Assembly (NCBI RefSeq): GCF_013166605.1
Contig: NZ_JABKKF010000005.1
Location: 206,596 to 270,595, forward strand
Reading direction: 5' to 3'
Length of the DNA stretch: 64,000 nt
Origin: Xylanibacter muris
GTDB taxonomy: Bacteria > Bacteroidota > Bacteroidia > Bacteroidales > Bacteroidaceae
Position 1 is the stretch's first letter, and each line of letters opens with the position of its first letter. Of the stretch, positions 27,257 to 37,200 are shown piece after piece. Under the pieces are notes generated by a model. It saw nothing but the letters and a program-made list of their open reading frames with translations, did no database searches and was not told the DNA's origin. The position numbers and the translations under genes were made by a program.

Positions 27257-30200
27257 ATGAAACGCTTAAAACTATTGCTCTTATGCTTGTTGTTGCCGGC
27301 AGTTCTTGTCGCTGGTGGATGGGATACACAATACAGGCAGATAGAACAGAGCATCCGACAACCGCAGTTTGCCAGCCGTGATTTCAATATCACGAAGTAT
27401 GGTGCGAGTACTAAAGCAAAGGCGTCTGAAAACCAGAAAGCCATTAACAAAGCCATTGCCGCTTGTTCAAAGGCAGGCGGGGGAAGGGTTATTGTACCTT
27501 CAGGAATATATAATACAGGTGCGATAACGCTGAAAAGCCATGTGAATCTTGTTGTAGAGAAAGGGGCGGTTCTGATGTTCGCGTTCGAGCCGGAATTGTA
27601 TCCTGTTGTTCTTACCCGTTGGGAGGGACTTGACTGTTGGAATATCTCACCTTGTGTTTATGCTTATAAAGAGACGGATATTGCCATAACGGGTGAAGGA
27701 ACGATAGACGGCGGGGGTACCAACGACACGTGGTGGAAATGGTGCGGAAGTCCGCGTTATGGCTGGAAAGAGGGCACTATAAGCCAGCGTAACGGCAGCC
27801 GCGCACGTCTGTTGAAGATGGCTGAGGACGGTGTTGACGTGAATGAGCGCAAGTTCGGCCCAAAAGACGGCTTGCGTCCGCAGTTGATAAACATCAACCA
27901 GTGTGATGGTATCCTTATTGAGAATGTGACACTGCTGCGCTCTCCGTTTTGGGTTATCCACCCGTTGCTTTCAAAAAATATCACTGTACGTGGCGTGCAT
28001 ATTAATAATGACGGTCCGAACGGTGACGGTTGCGACCCTGAGTCATGCGACGGTGTGTTGATAGAGAACTGCTATTTCAACACCGGTGACGATTGTATAG
28101 CCATAAAGAGCGGACGTAATAATGACGGTCGTCTGTGGGGAAAGCCAAGCCAGAATATAATCATACGTAACTGTAAGATGCAGAACGGACACGGTGGTGT
28201 GGTTATTGGAAGCGAGATTTCCGGCGGATGCCGCAATGTGTTTGCAGAAAACAACAAGATGGACAGTCCCAATCTCGACCGTGTGATACGTATAAAGACA
28301 AACACATGCCGTGGTGGCGTTATAGAGAATATTTACGCACGCAATATTGAAGTAGGGCAGTGTGGCGAGTCTGTGCTTAAAATAAATCTGGACTATGAGC
28401 GTAATGAGATTTGCTGCCGTGGTTTCCTGCCGACCGTACGTAATATTAATCTCGAAAACATTACTTGTCAGAAAAGCAAGTACGGTGTTCAGATTATTGC
28501 GCTTGATACGTGTACCAATGTATATGATATCAATGTCAGAAACTGTAAGTTCAATGGTGTTGCGGAAGGAAACTTCAGCAAAGGTATGACACGTAATGTG
28601 AAATTCGAGAACCTTTATATCAACGGTGGGCTGGTACTTCAGAAGAAACCGTATAAGAATTATAGTCAGTGGATGACCTATTCCGAGATGAAACGCGTGC
28701 CGGAGTCATACCTGCTTGATTTCTCAAAGAAACCCAAATGGAGCTATGTAATGGGTATTGAGCTTGAGGCAATGCTTGACACTTATCTGAAATATGGCGG
28801 TGACGAGATAAAGAAATATTGTCAGACATATACTGATACGATGATTAATGAGAAAGGAGAGATCCGTGGGTATAAGTTTGATGATTACAATCTTGATAAC
28901 ATCCGTACCGGTCATTTTGTGTCACGTATGTATGAGAAATTTCCCGAACCGAAGAATCTTAAGGCTATGAAGACCCTGATGAAGCAGATGGAGAAGCAGC
29001 CGAGAACATTGGAAGGTGTATATTGGCACAAGGCCGTCTATGCGTATCAGGTATGGCTTGACGGTATTTTTATGGGCTTGCCTTACAGGGCTCTTACTGC
29101 CAATATGCTTTTGAATGACAAGAAAGCTCTCAAGATCTACGATGATGCCGTTGATCAGGTGAAGAAGACATACGAGCGGACACTCGACCCTAAGACCGGT
29201 CTGAACCGCCATGCGTGGGACGAGACCCGTGAAATGTTCTGGGCAGACAAGGAAACCGGACTATCACAGCATTGCTGGGGACGTGCCCAGGGATGGTATA
29301 CGATGGCGCTTATTGAGCTTCTTGACGCTCTGCCTGAAAATTACTCACGGCGTGCAGAAGTTATCGAACTGCTCAGAAAAGACCTGGATGCGGTCATCAA
29401 GTGGCAGGACAAGAAAACGGGAGTATGGTATCAGGTGATGGATACTCCGAAAGGAGACGGCAACTATCTTGAGTCAACATGCTCGGCAATGTTCGCATAT
29501 TCCCTTCTTAAGGCATACCGTAAGGGCTATCTTGGAGCGAAATACCGTGATGCCGGTATCAGGGCATACCGTGGTATAATAAACAATTTCATAAAGGTTA
29601 ATCCCGATGAGACAATTTCATTGACAAACTGCTGTTCCGTGGCAGGTCTTGGTCCGGGTGTGAGCGATGCAGTAAAGAAGGCCGCCCCGAAAGTAAAGGA
29701 GAACAGGCGGCGTGACGGTTCTTATAAGTATTATCTCAGCGAGCAGGTGCGTGACAATGATGCCAAAGGTGTAGGCCCGTTCATCTGGGCTTCACTTGAA
29801 ATGGAGGCGTTAGGTTTCGACACCTACAACTCGACAAAGGCTATCGACCGTATGGCTGTAGTATCGCGTAACAATCCTGTTGTGACAAAAGCAGACCCAC
29901 TGTCTTCGTTGTCTGTCGGTGACGGACATTTCGCGGCTACAGTGGATTTTACTGGATTGCAGAGCTTTCCGGTAGAGTATGAGAACGGTGTGCCCCTTAC
30001 AACAATGTCTGAATGGGGATGGCATTCGTTTGAAAACATAAAGAAAGTCACTCCGGAAGAATCTCAGAAGTCATTTGACCTCGGTCATGGCCGTGATGAG
30101 GTCTATGCCGTTGAATATAAGCAGGCCGGACGCAACAAGGACGCTACTGATTATTTCCGCATCAACCCGCACCGTTTGAACCTCGGTGCTCTCGGTATAG

Positions 30201-32065
30201 CATTTAAGGATGAAAAGGGAAATGCCGTAGAGATGGGGCAAATTTCCGGTATACGTCAGGAATTGAAGTTGTGGGACGGTGTGATAGAGTCAAAATACAA
30301 TGTGGACAATACTCCTGTTGAGGTAACCACCGGAACAACCACAAAGGAAGGATATTCTGGTATCTTTACCCGTGTGAAGTCCCGTCTGTTGGGCAAGGGG
30401 CAGGCTTGTCTCACGCTTAAGTTTCCTTACCCTACGGGCAAGCATGCCGATGCGGCCTCTGACTGGAAGAGTGCAGACAAGCATGAGACAAAGATAATCT
30501 ATTCAGACAGTACAAAGGCTGTGGTACAGCATAAGCTTGATGCCGTGGCATATTATGTCCTGTTGAGATGGGACGGTAATGCGAAGATAGAAGAGAGCGC
30601 CCCTCACTGTTTCACACTGGCATCAACTGATGATGTCCTGAGCCTTGCCGTAAACTATTTCCCTGAAAACTGTTTCCGTAATGGCAATGTTGTAATGCCT
30701 TTGGCCCAGGCCGGCACATGGGAATACGACCAGGAGCTGAAAGCGTGTATGAAGTATTGGCCGAGATTCTGGAATGCCGGTGCCATTGCCGACTTTTCAG
30801 AATGTACGGATATGCGTGCTAAGGAGCTTGAGAGACGTACGGTACTGTCGCAGTATCTTACATATATAAACTGTGCCAACGACAATCCTCCGCAGGAGAC
30901 CGGTCTTACATATAACTCATGGTTCGGACGTCCTCATCTGGAAATGACATGGTGGCACATGGTTGACTTTGCTTTATGGAAACGTCCCGAAATAATGAAA
31001 ACAGTCCTTGACTGGTATAATAAGACAGCTTATCCCGAGGCGGAGAAAATAGCACACCGCCAGGGATTCAAGGGTGTACGTTGGATGAAGATGACAGATC
31101 CTGATGCCGGTGAGGCTCCGTCGAATACCGGTTCTTTCCTTATATGGCAGCAGCCTCATTATATTTATATGGCAGAGGAGATGTATCGCGCCAACCCTTC
31201 TGAGGCGACTCTTAATGCGTATGGAAAGTATGTGGAGGCTACGGCAGAGTTCATGGCAGATTATGCCAAGGCATGCGATAGGCAGAAGAAAGGCAAGATA
31301 AAACTTTTCGGACAGACGGCCATGCAGGAGTCCATGTCGAAAGACTTCTCTTATAATCATCCGTTCGACCAGGCCTATTGGCGTTATGGTCTGACTGTTG
31401 CCCAGAAGTGGCGTGAGAGAATGGGCAAGGAGCGTAATTCCGTTTGGGACGACATCATATCACGCATAGCGCCTCTTGCGGAAAAAGACGGAATATACAT
31501 GTCGGGAGAGCCATTGCATCCGTTTGATGCAAAGTCAAAGGCGGTGGATTTTGATCCTTATAAGGCTGTTGAGCAGACAGGCAAGAAGCAGATTTCCGCC
31601 GAGGATTTCGCCTTTAAGTCAAGGAGTGACCATCCTGCCGTGCTTGGTGCATGCGGCCTGCTTCCGTCAACTTCCGATTATGTGAACGGTCATGAGACCG
31701 CACCTTTATATAATAAGGAAACAATGAAGGCCACTCTCAAATGGGTTATGAAGAATTGGAACTGGGCAACAACCTGGGGATGGGATTATGGAATGATAGC
31801 CATGTGTGCCGCACGTCTTGGTGAGACGTCAACCGCTGTTGAGGCTCTTCTCATAGACAAGGGGAAGAACACTTATCTTGTAAGCGGACATAACTTCCAG
31901 GAGCCGAAGCGTCTTCGCCTGTATCTTCCAGGAAACGGTTCTTTGCTCGATGCTGTGGCAATGATGTGTGCCGGATGGGACGGATGTGCCGAACCAAACA
32001 ATCCCGGTTTTCCAAAGGACGGAAGATGGAATGTGCGTTGGGAAGGATTGCAGAGGATGCAGTAG
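27257..32065 (+). CDS. Three-domain secreted pectinase: GH28, GH105 and a third hydrolase-like domain
   Basis: A 1602-residue exported protein with a signal peptide (to about residue 19). Residues 40-470 are a GH28 polygalacturonase helix with its catalytic aspartates in NGDGCD (D257) and NTGDDC (D278, D279), the histidine in GHGGVVIGSE and RIKT at 345. Residues about 485-860 are a GH105 unsaturated rhamnogalacturonyl hydrolase with WLDGIFMGLP (D602) and CWGRAQGWY. Residues about 880-1602 form a further domain beginning SVGDGHFAATVDFTGLQ, rich in paired helices with WWHMVDFALW and NTGSFLIWQQPHY. This looks like a six-hairpin hydrolase that I cannot place in a family. Endo-cleavage and removal of the unsaturated end would thus lie on one chain. 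No frameshift or stop joins are visible. Confidence 0.85.
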   Translation: MKRLKLLLLCLLLPAVLVAGGWDTQYRQIEQSIRQPQFASRDFNITKYGASTKAKASENQKAINKAIAACSKAGGGRVIVPSGIYNTGAITLKSHVNLVVEKGAVLMFAFEPELYPVVLTRWEGLDCWNISPCVYAYKETDIAITGEGTIDGGGTNDTWWKWCGSPRYGWKEGTISQRNGSRARLLKMAEDGVDVNERKFGPKDGLRPQLININQCDGILIENVTLLRSPFWVIHPLLSKNITVRGVHINNDGPNGDGCDPESCDGVLIENCYFNTGDDCIAIKSGRNNDGRLWGKPSQNIIIRNCKMQNGHGGVVIGSEISGGCRNVFAENNKMDSPNLDRVIRIKTNTCRGGVIENIYARNIEVGQCGESVLKINLDYERNEICCRGFLPTVRNINLENITCQKSKYGVQIIALDTCTNVYDINVRNCKFNGVAEGNFSKGMTRNVKFENLYINGGLVLQKKPYKNYSQWMTYSEMKRVPESYLLDFSKKPKWSYVMGIELEAMLDTYLKYGGDEIKKYCQTYTDTMINEKGEIRGYKFDDYNLDNIRTGHFVSRMYEKFPEPKNLKAMKTLMKQMEKQPRTLEGVYWHKAVYAYQVWLDGIFMGLPYRALTANMLLNDKKALKIYDDAVDQVKKTYERTLDPKTGLNRHAWDETREMFWADKETGLSQHCWGRAQGWYTMALIELLDALPENYSRRAEVIELLRKDLDAVIKWQDKKTGVWYQVMDTPKGDGNYLESTCSAMFAYSLLKAYRKGYLGAKYRDAGIRAYRGIINNFIKVNPDETISLTNCCSVAGLGPGVSDAVKKAAPKVKENRRRDGSYKYYLSEQVRDNDAKGVGPFIWASLEMEALGFDTYNSTKAIDRMAVVSRNNPVVTKADPLSSLSVGDGHFAATVDFTGLQSFPVEYENGVPLTTMSEWGWHSFENIKKVTPEESQKSFDLGHGRDEVYAVEYKQAGRNKDATDYFRINPHRLNLGALGIAFKDEKGNAVEMGQISGIRQELKLWDGVIESKYNVDNTPVEVTTGTTTKEGYSGIFTRVKSRLLGKGQACLTLKFPYPTGKHADAASDWKSADKHETKIIYSDSTKAVVQHKLDAVAYYVLLRWDGNAKIEESAPHCFTLASTDDVLSLAVNYFPENCFRNGNVVMPLAQAGTWEYDQELKACMKYWPRFWNAGAIADFSECTDMRAKELERRTVLSQYLTYINCANDNPPQETGLTYNSWFGRPHLEMTWWHMVDFALWKRPEIMKTVLDWYNKTAYPEAEKIAHRQGFKGVRWMKMTDPDAGEAPSNTGSFLIWQQPHYIYMAEEMYRANPSEATLNAYGKYVEATAEFMADYAKACDRQKKGKIKLFGQTAMQESMSKDFSYNHPFDQAYWRYGLTVAQKWRERMGKERNSVWDDIISRIAPLAEKDGIYMSGEPLHPFDAKSKAVDFDPYKAVEQTGKKQISAEDFAFKSRSDHPAVLGACGLLPSTSDYVNGHETAPLYNKETMKATLKWVMKNWNWATTWGWDYGMIAMCAARLGETSTAVEALLIDKGKNTYLVSGHNFQEPKRLRLYLPGNGSLLDAVAMMCAGWDGCAEPNNPGFPKDGRWNVRWEGLQRMQ

Positions 32066-32130
32066 TTAGTGTTTATTATAGAATTAAAAAAGCTGTAAGC
32101 CGAATGCAGAAGCAAGGTTTGCTTTGATTG

Positions 32131-32170
32131 GGCCGAGGCGTAGCGTTTATTCAAAACATTATTTAAAATA
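32131..32170. repeat. Dispersed ~40-bp intergenic motif, copy A
   Basis: The segment beginning GGCCGAGGCGTAGCGTTTAT and ending TTTAAAATA matches 50108-50147 over almost its whole length (shared GCCGAGGC, CGTTT-TT-AAAA-CAT, TTAAAATA). It lies between the GH28-GH105 gene and the next pectate lyase, directly before a hairpin. Function unknown. Confidence 0.55.
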
Positions 32171-32173
32171 GAT

Positions 32174-32205
32174 GCACGGGTATCGGTAACATCCGGTATC
32201 CGTGC
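32174..32205 (+). terminator. Hairpin just before the pectate lyase start
   Basis: GCACGGGTATCGG (32174-32186) pairs with CCGGTATCCGTGC (32193-32205) with two wobbles and a six-base loop, followed by TTTGAT. It ends only 15 bases before the start codon at 32221. It may be the terminator of the upstream gene, or control translation of the lyase. Confidence 0.55.
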
Positions 32206-32220
32206 TTTGATATCAAGACA

Positions 32221-34017
32221 ATGAAAAGATTTTTTTTATCGGCAGCAATGTCTGTAGCAGCCGTTGTTGCAACGGCACAGGCTCCGGCCTTTCCGGGAGC
32301 GGAAGGTCATGGGAGGTTTGTCACCGGAGGCCGTGGGGGCAAGGTCGTCCATGTAACCAACCTTAATGATAACGGCCCGGGGTCTTTCCGTGAGGCGGTG
32401 AAGGGAAGTGCAAAGAAAATTGTAGTGTTTGATGTGGCAGGAGTAATACCTCTTGAGTCAGACCTCAGCATTGGCGCCAATACTACGGTTGAAGGACAGA
32501 CCGCTCCTTATCCGGGTATAACGTTGCGTTACCGCACCTTGCGTTGTGCAAACAATATTATCGTACGTTTCATACGTGCGCGTCGCGGGCAGGAAAGAGA
32601 TGTCAATGACGGTGCGGATGCAATATGGGACAGACAGAAAACAGGTATGATATTCGACCACTGTTCTTTCAGCTGGTGTATCGATGAGGTCGCTTCTTTC
32701 TATGACAACAACAATTTCACAATGCAGTGGTGTACAATAGCAGAGAGTCTCACTAATGCCGGACATAACAAAGGCGCTCATGGTTATGGAGGTATTTGGG
32801 GTGGCAAGTTGGCCAGCTTTCATCACAATATGATTGCCCATGTGACCAACCGCGGTCCGCGCTTCAACGGGGCGCGTTACGGATGGACCGGATATACAGG
32901 CAACCAGCAGTATTCAAAATATAGGTGGGAGAACCCCGTGCAGGCAGAGAATGTGGATTTTCGCAACTGTGTCATGTATAATTGTCAGGGCACATGCTAC
33001 GGAGGTCCTGGAGGCGGACAGATAAACATGGTCAACAACTACTATAAGGCAGGGCCAAGCGGAAACGGAAATCAGGAGCGTATAACGATTGTGACGGTGT
33101 CATCAAGCGGAAATTCAGACAAGAACCATCCGGAGTATTATGGAATGACAAGCCGCTATTATATAGCGGGAAACACAACTGAGACAGCTTCCGGGATAAA
33201 GAAGGAAAACCGTGACTGGAGCGGAGTGTCATACGACAAAGGAGTGTTTACCATTAAGGGAGAGACGTATTCAAAGGATGTGAATAACTTTTATGGAAAC
33301 AATGTCCCGCATGTGGCCAATTCGCAAGGCGATATGTGTGTAAGGATAAAGATGGACGCACCGTGCCCCACGGGTGATGTTACCACTCATACGGCAGAGG
33401 CCGCTTTCGTCAAAGTCATGGATTATTGCGGTTCGTCACTCCACAGAGACGATGTGGATGCGAGATACATGGATGAGGCAATGAGCGGAACGGCGACGTT
33501 TATGGGGTCGGTTACCGGAAAATGGGGGCTTATCGACGTCGTAGGTGATGTGGGCGGATATACTGAAAAGGATTTTCCCACAGGAAAGCGTGAGTCCGGT
33601 TTCGATACAGATAATGACGGAATGCCTGACGCCTGGGAGATTGCCAACGGTCTTAATCCCAATGATGCGTCTGATGCCGGTAAGTATACTCTTGATCCCA
33701 AGAAGTATTATACAAACATTGAGGTGTATTGCAACAGTCTTGTGCAGGATATAATGATTGGCGGCAATGACGGTGCCGAGGAGAGCGTGCGGGAGTATTA
33801 TCCCCGGTATACCAGGGAGGACGGCACTGTTGTTGAGGCCGTAAACGGAGACTTGTCTGGAATAAGCGATGCGGTTTACGGTGGTTCCGGAACCTTTTCC
33901 ACGGCATATTATAATATGTCAGGGATGAGGATTGACCGACCGGTAAAGGGGATATGCATACGTGTTGACCGGACCTTGTCGGGTAAGGTGCTCAAAAGTA
34001 AGATTGTTATACCGTAA
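32221..34017 (+). CDS. Secreted PL1-type pectate lyase
   Basis: A 598-residue exported protein. The signal peptide (MKRFFLSAAMSVAAVVATAQ) is followed by a PL1-type beta-helix at about residues 22-440 (AFPGAEGHGRFVTGGRGG, NNIIVRFIRARRGQ, GMIFDHCSFSWCIDE, ASFHHNMIAHVTNRGPRF). A calcium-binding linker DTDNDGMPDAWE lies near residue 463, and a sorting-like tail (YYNMSGMRIDRPVKG) ends the protein. The N-terminal half resembles that of the 1002-residue lyase at 18122, but this one lacks the extra binding domains. It probably cleaves homogalacturonan, feeding the GH28-GH105 protein encoded 155 bases upstream. Confidence 0.85.
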   Translation: MKRFFLSAAMSVAAVVATAQAPAFPGAEGHGRFVTGGRGGKVVHVTNLNDNGPGSFREAVKGSAKKIVVFDVAGVIPLESDLSIGANTTVEGQTAPYPGITLRYRTLRCANNIIVRFIRARRGQERDVNDGADAIWDRQKTGMIFDHCSFSWCIDEVASFYDNNNFTMQWCTIAESLTNAGHNKGAHGYGGIWGGKLASFHHNMIAHVTNRGPRFNGARYGWTGYTGNQQYSKYRWENPVQAENVDFRNCVMYNCQGTCYGGPGGGQINMVNNYYKAGPSGNGNQERITIVTVSSSGNSDKNHPEYYGMTSRYYIAGNTTETASGIKKENRDWSGVSYDKGVFTIKGETYSKDVNNFYGNNVPHVANSQGDMCVRIKMDAPCPTGDVTTHTAEAAFVKVMDYCGSSLHRDDVDARYMDEAMSGTATFMGSVTGKWGLIDVVGDVGGYTEKDFPTGKRESGFDTDNDGMPDAWEIANGLNPNDASDAGKYTLDPKKYYTNIEVYCNSLVQDIMIGGNDGAEESVREYYPRYTREDGTVVEAVNGDLSGISDAVYGGSGTFSTAYYNMSGMRIDRPVKGICIRVDRTLSGKVLKSKIVIP

Positions 34018-34130
34018 TAATATATCTTTGATTGATTGACAAAATCAGCTATGTAGGGCGTTTTAGTATTTTTATATGTCTTTCTATTGGTTTGTCATAC
34101 TTGGGTAAGAAAAAAACGGATGAATGATGT

Positions 34131-34201
34131 GAGCCTGTTCCGAAGTGTCTGGAAGTCTGATCAAGACTTTTGCGGCATTTCCGGACAGGCTCTGCTTTTT
34201 T
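34131..34201 (+). terminator. Branched terminator between convergent pectin genes
   Basis: GAGCCTGT (34131-34138) pairs with ACAGGCTC (34185-34192), with an inner AAGTCT/AGACTT hairpin at 34153-34169, and the stem is followed by a run of T (34195-34201). It ends the lyase transcript and separates it from the convergent GH127-GH30 gene. Confidence 0.7.
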
Positions 34202-34217
34202 GGGGATGCGCATGTGA

Positions 34218-37200
34218 CTATTGATTGTTGCCGCAGACTAATGTCGTTACGGAACGGGCCGGGAATGCCACATTGCTTATATTGTTCCTTTTTTCAATAA
34301 ACTTTAATGACTCGCCGGCTTTATCGGAAGTGCGGTATACTTTCCATTCTGCCTTATTGGGTATATTGAATCCGGCTGTCTCATCTTCGTAGGAATAGTT
34401 TATCATCACTATAACGGTGCTCCCGTCACGGTTGCGGAATGCCGAACACATAAGGCCGTAAGGCTGTGTGGCTGCATCCGGGTCCGGTTGGAGATCCGGA
34501 CAGCTCCGCTTTACTTCTATCCGAAGCGCCCCGGGACGTATAAAGCGGCTATAGTTTCCTAATGTCCATAAAAGCTTTGAGTCGACTATTGTGTCATTGG
34601 CAGAGCCGGGTGCTTTATATTGAAACAGAAGTCCGTCTTTATAATTGCCTCCGACGGCTCTCCACCATTGCCAGCTGCGTGCATCTGCGAAAACGAGGTC
34701 ATGATGAATCATCCTTGCAACGTATAGGGCGGTTTTCATTGTGCGGTCATATCCGCCGCCACCTCCTATCTCTTCGTCATTGCCCATGATGCACACTTCG
34801 CTTTGCCATAATTCCACGTTGTATTTCCGCAGGGTGTCGCGCAGTGCCTTGCGGCATTCTTTCATATATTCCACCGGTGTGTTGGTCCAGTAGCTGTGTC
34901 CTGCCATGAGCCGTGGAATCGACTTGAGGTTGCCTATATATGTTTCCGCACTGTCCTTTGAGAAGAAAGATTGTATCTCATATCCGCGTTCCGGTCCCGT
35001 TTCATGTGTAGACATCATGCACCGGTAGTCAGACGATTCTGGAATTATCATTCTGGTGCTGATGCCGCGTGATTGCAATTCTTTGTCAATCACACGTGAA
35101 AGCCGTGCAATCTCATATTTTGTGGCTGGAGTCCCTTCCTGTTTGGGGCCCTGCCAGTTCCAGTGCCCGTCAGGCTCATTTACAGGCGACAGGTAATCAA
35201 ACTTTACTCCGTCATGGGCTTCCAGTCCGGATATGACATCGGCGAGGAATCCGGCAAACTCCTCATATTTGTCTTCGCGCAGATTATACGTCCCGCCGCG
35301 TCCGGTATTAGTGGCAAGTCCGTTTTTTGTATAATGTACAGGCGGAGAATTAAGAAATCCGAGCAGATACGGCACTCCATGATTCTTTGCCAGCTTAAGG
35401 AAGCTGCGCTGTCCTTTTTGCTTGTTCCAGTTATATGTTCCGTTGCTGTCCTGAAAACATTCCGTGCGGGTTCCGTAGTTGATAAGGCTGCCGTCTCCCT
35501 GTTCCGCACTTCCCGCACCGATGTTGAACCGCCAGAGACTGAGTCCGATGCCCATGGGATTTCCCTGTGAGTCTGTTTCGGAACTGAACAGCAGCCTTGC
35601 CACATGTGACTGTGTGTTTTGAGACATCTCTCCGATGAATCTCATGCTCCATGCATCAGATGCTCCAAAACAGTCAATCTGTTGGTGAGGCCGTGACGGA
35701 TCTACTGTGAATATGTTTTTTTGCCGTGCCGGTGCCTGTTCTTGTGGAAGCCATACGGCCATGTTGCCCGGTCCGCGGTGGCACCATGCGTAATATGGGA
35801 TTAGAGTGAGCCTTGCCTTATTGCCCGTCGGACTGCCGGAGCCGTCAAGGCTTGGCGTCCGGACATCTGTCACTAACTTTGTAAGGCCGTTGAGCACGTC
35901 GGGACAGTATGCGGTATGTATTTGGGGATTCTGATTGACGAGCACGCTCAATACGTCAAAATCATTGTCGGCCCATTCGGCGCAATAGACTATTGGACCG
36001 CGTTCGAATGCGACCCTGCCGCGGTCGGCTTCCACATCGGAATGTGCCCTTACGGTGCGGGGTTCCATATCGAAATGTATTTCCACTTTGTCTCCTTTCT
36101 TCCATTTGCGGGCAATGGACAAGTAGCCCTTTTCCAATTCTGCCTTAACCGGATTCCCGTTCACACATACCGTGTAGCCAAGATGTTTTCCGTCGGAATA
36201 TCTGTAAAGGTCGGATGGAACCGCTTCACCGCGTACCCAGCCGGGTATACGGATTCTCATGTCGAAATGACCGGCTTTGTTCTTGTCGACGGTCATGGTC
36301 ACATCACCATTCCACGGGTAGTCTGTAGTTTGGGTCAGGGCCACGTCCTTTCCTCCTACCTTAATGTCTGACGCATTGGATATAAACAGGTTTATGTATA
36401 CATTCCTGTCTTTCACGGCATAGATATATCCGGGTACAGACGGGATAAAGCGGCAGATATTCGAAGGGCAGCAGGCGCATCCGAACCACGGTTGACGTCT
36501 GTGCTGTCCGTGTGATTCGAGAGGGTTGGGATAGAAGAATCCTCCTCCGTCGATGGATACGCCCGATATCAGTCCGTTGTAGAGTGTGCGTTCAAGAACG
36601 TCATAGTATTTTGAGTCTCCGTGAAGCAGAAACAGCCTGTGGTTGACATACACGTTTCCTATTGCGGCGCAGGTCTCGCAATATGCCGACATATTCGGAA
36701 GCTCATAGTTCTTGCCGAAAGCCTCTCCTTCGTGTTTTGCCCCGATACCTCCGGTTATATAGTACTTTTTGCTTACTATGTTGTTCCAGATGTTGTCAAT
36801 GGCCCTTATATATGCGGAATCTCCGGTGAGGGCTGCCACGTCTGCCATTCCCGCATACATGTATGCCGCACGTACGGCATGTCCTACCGCTTCGTCCTGT
36901 TTCGTGACGGGTTTGTGCGCCTGGCTGTATTTGTCGGTGCGTGAGGTATGTCCGCGTTTGTCGAGGAAGAATTTTGCCTGGTCGAGGTATTTCTTGTTGC
37001 CGGTCACGAGATATAGTCTGGCAAGTGCCATTTCGGCAATCTGATGCCCGGGTACCCTTACGGTCTGTCCGTCCTTGTCGCCGATTTCACGGCATACGCA
37101 GTCGGCGTATCTGACGGCTATGTCAAGAAAGTTCCGCTTTCCGGTTGCCTGATAATGGGCTATGGCACCTTCCACCATGTGTCCGAGATTGTAAAACTCA

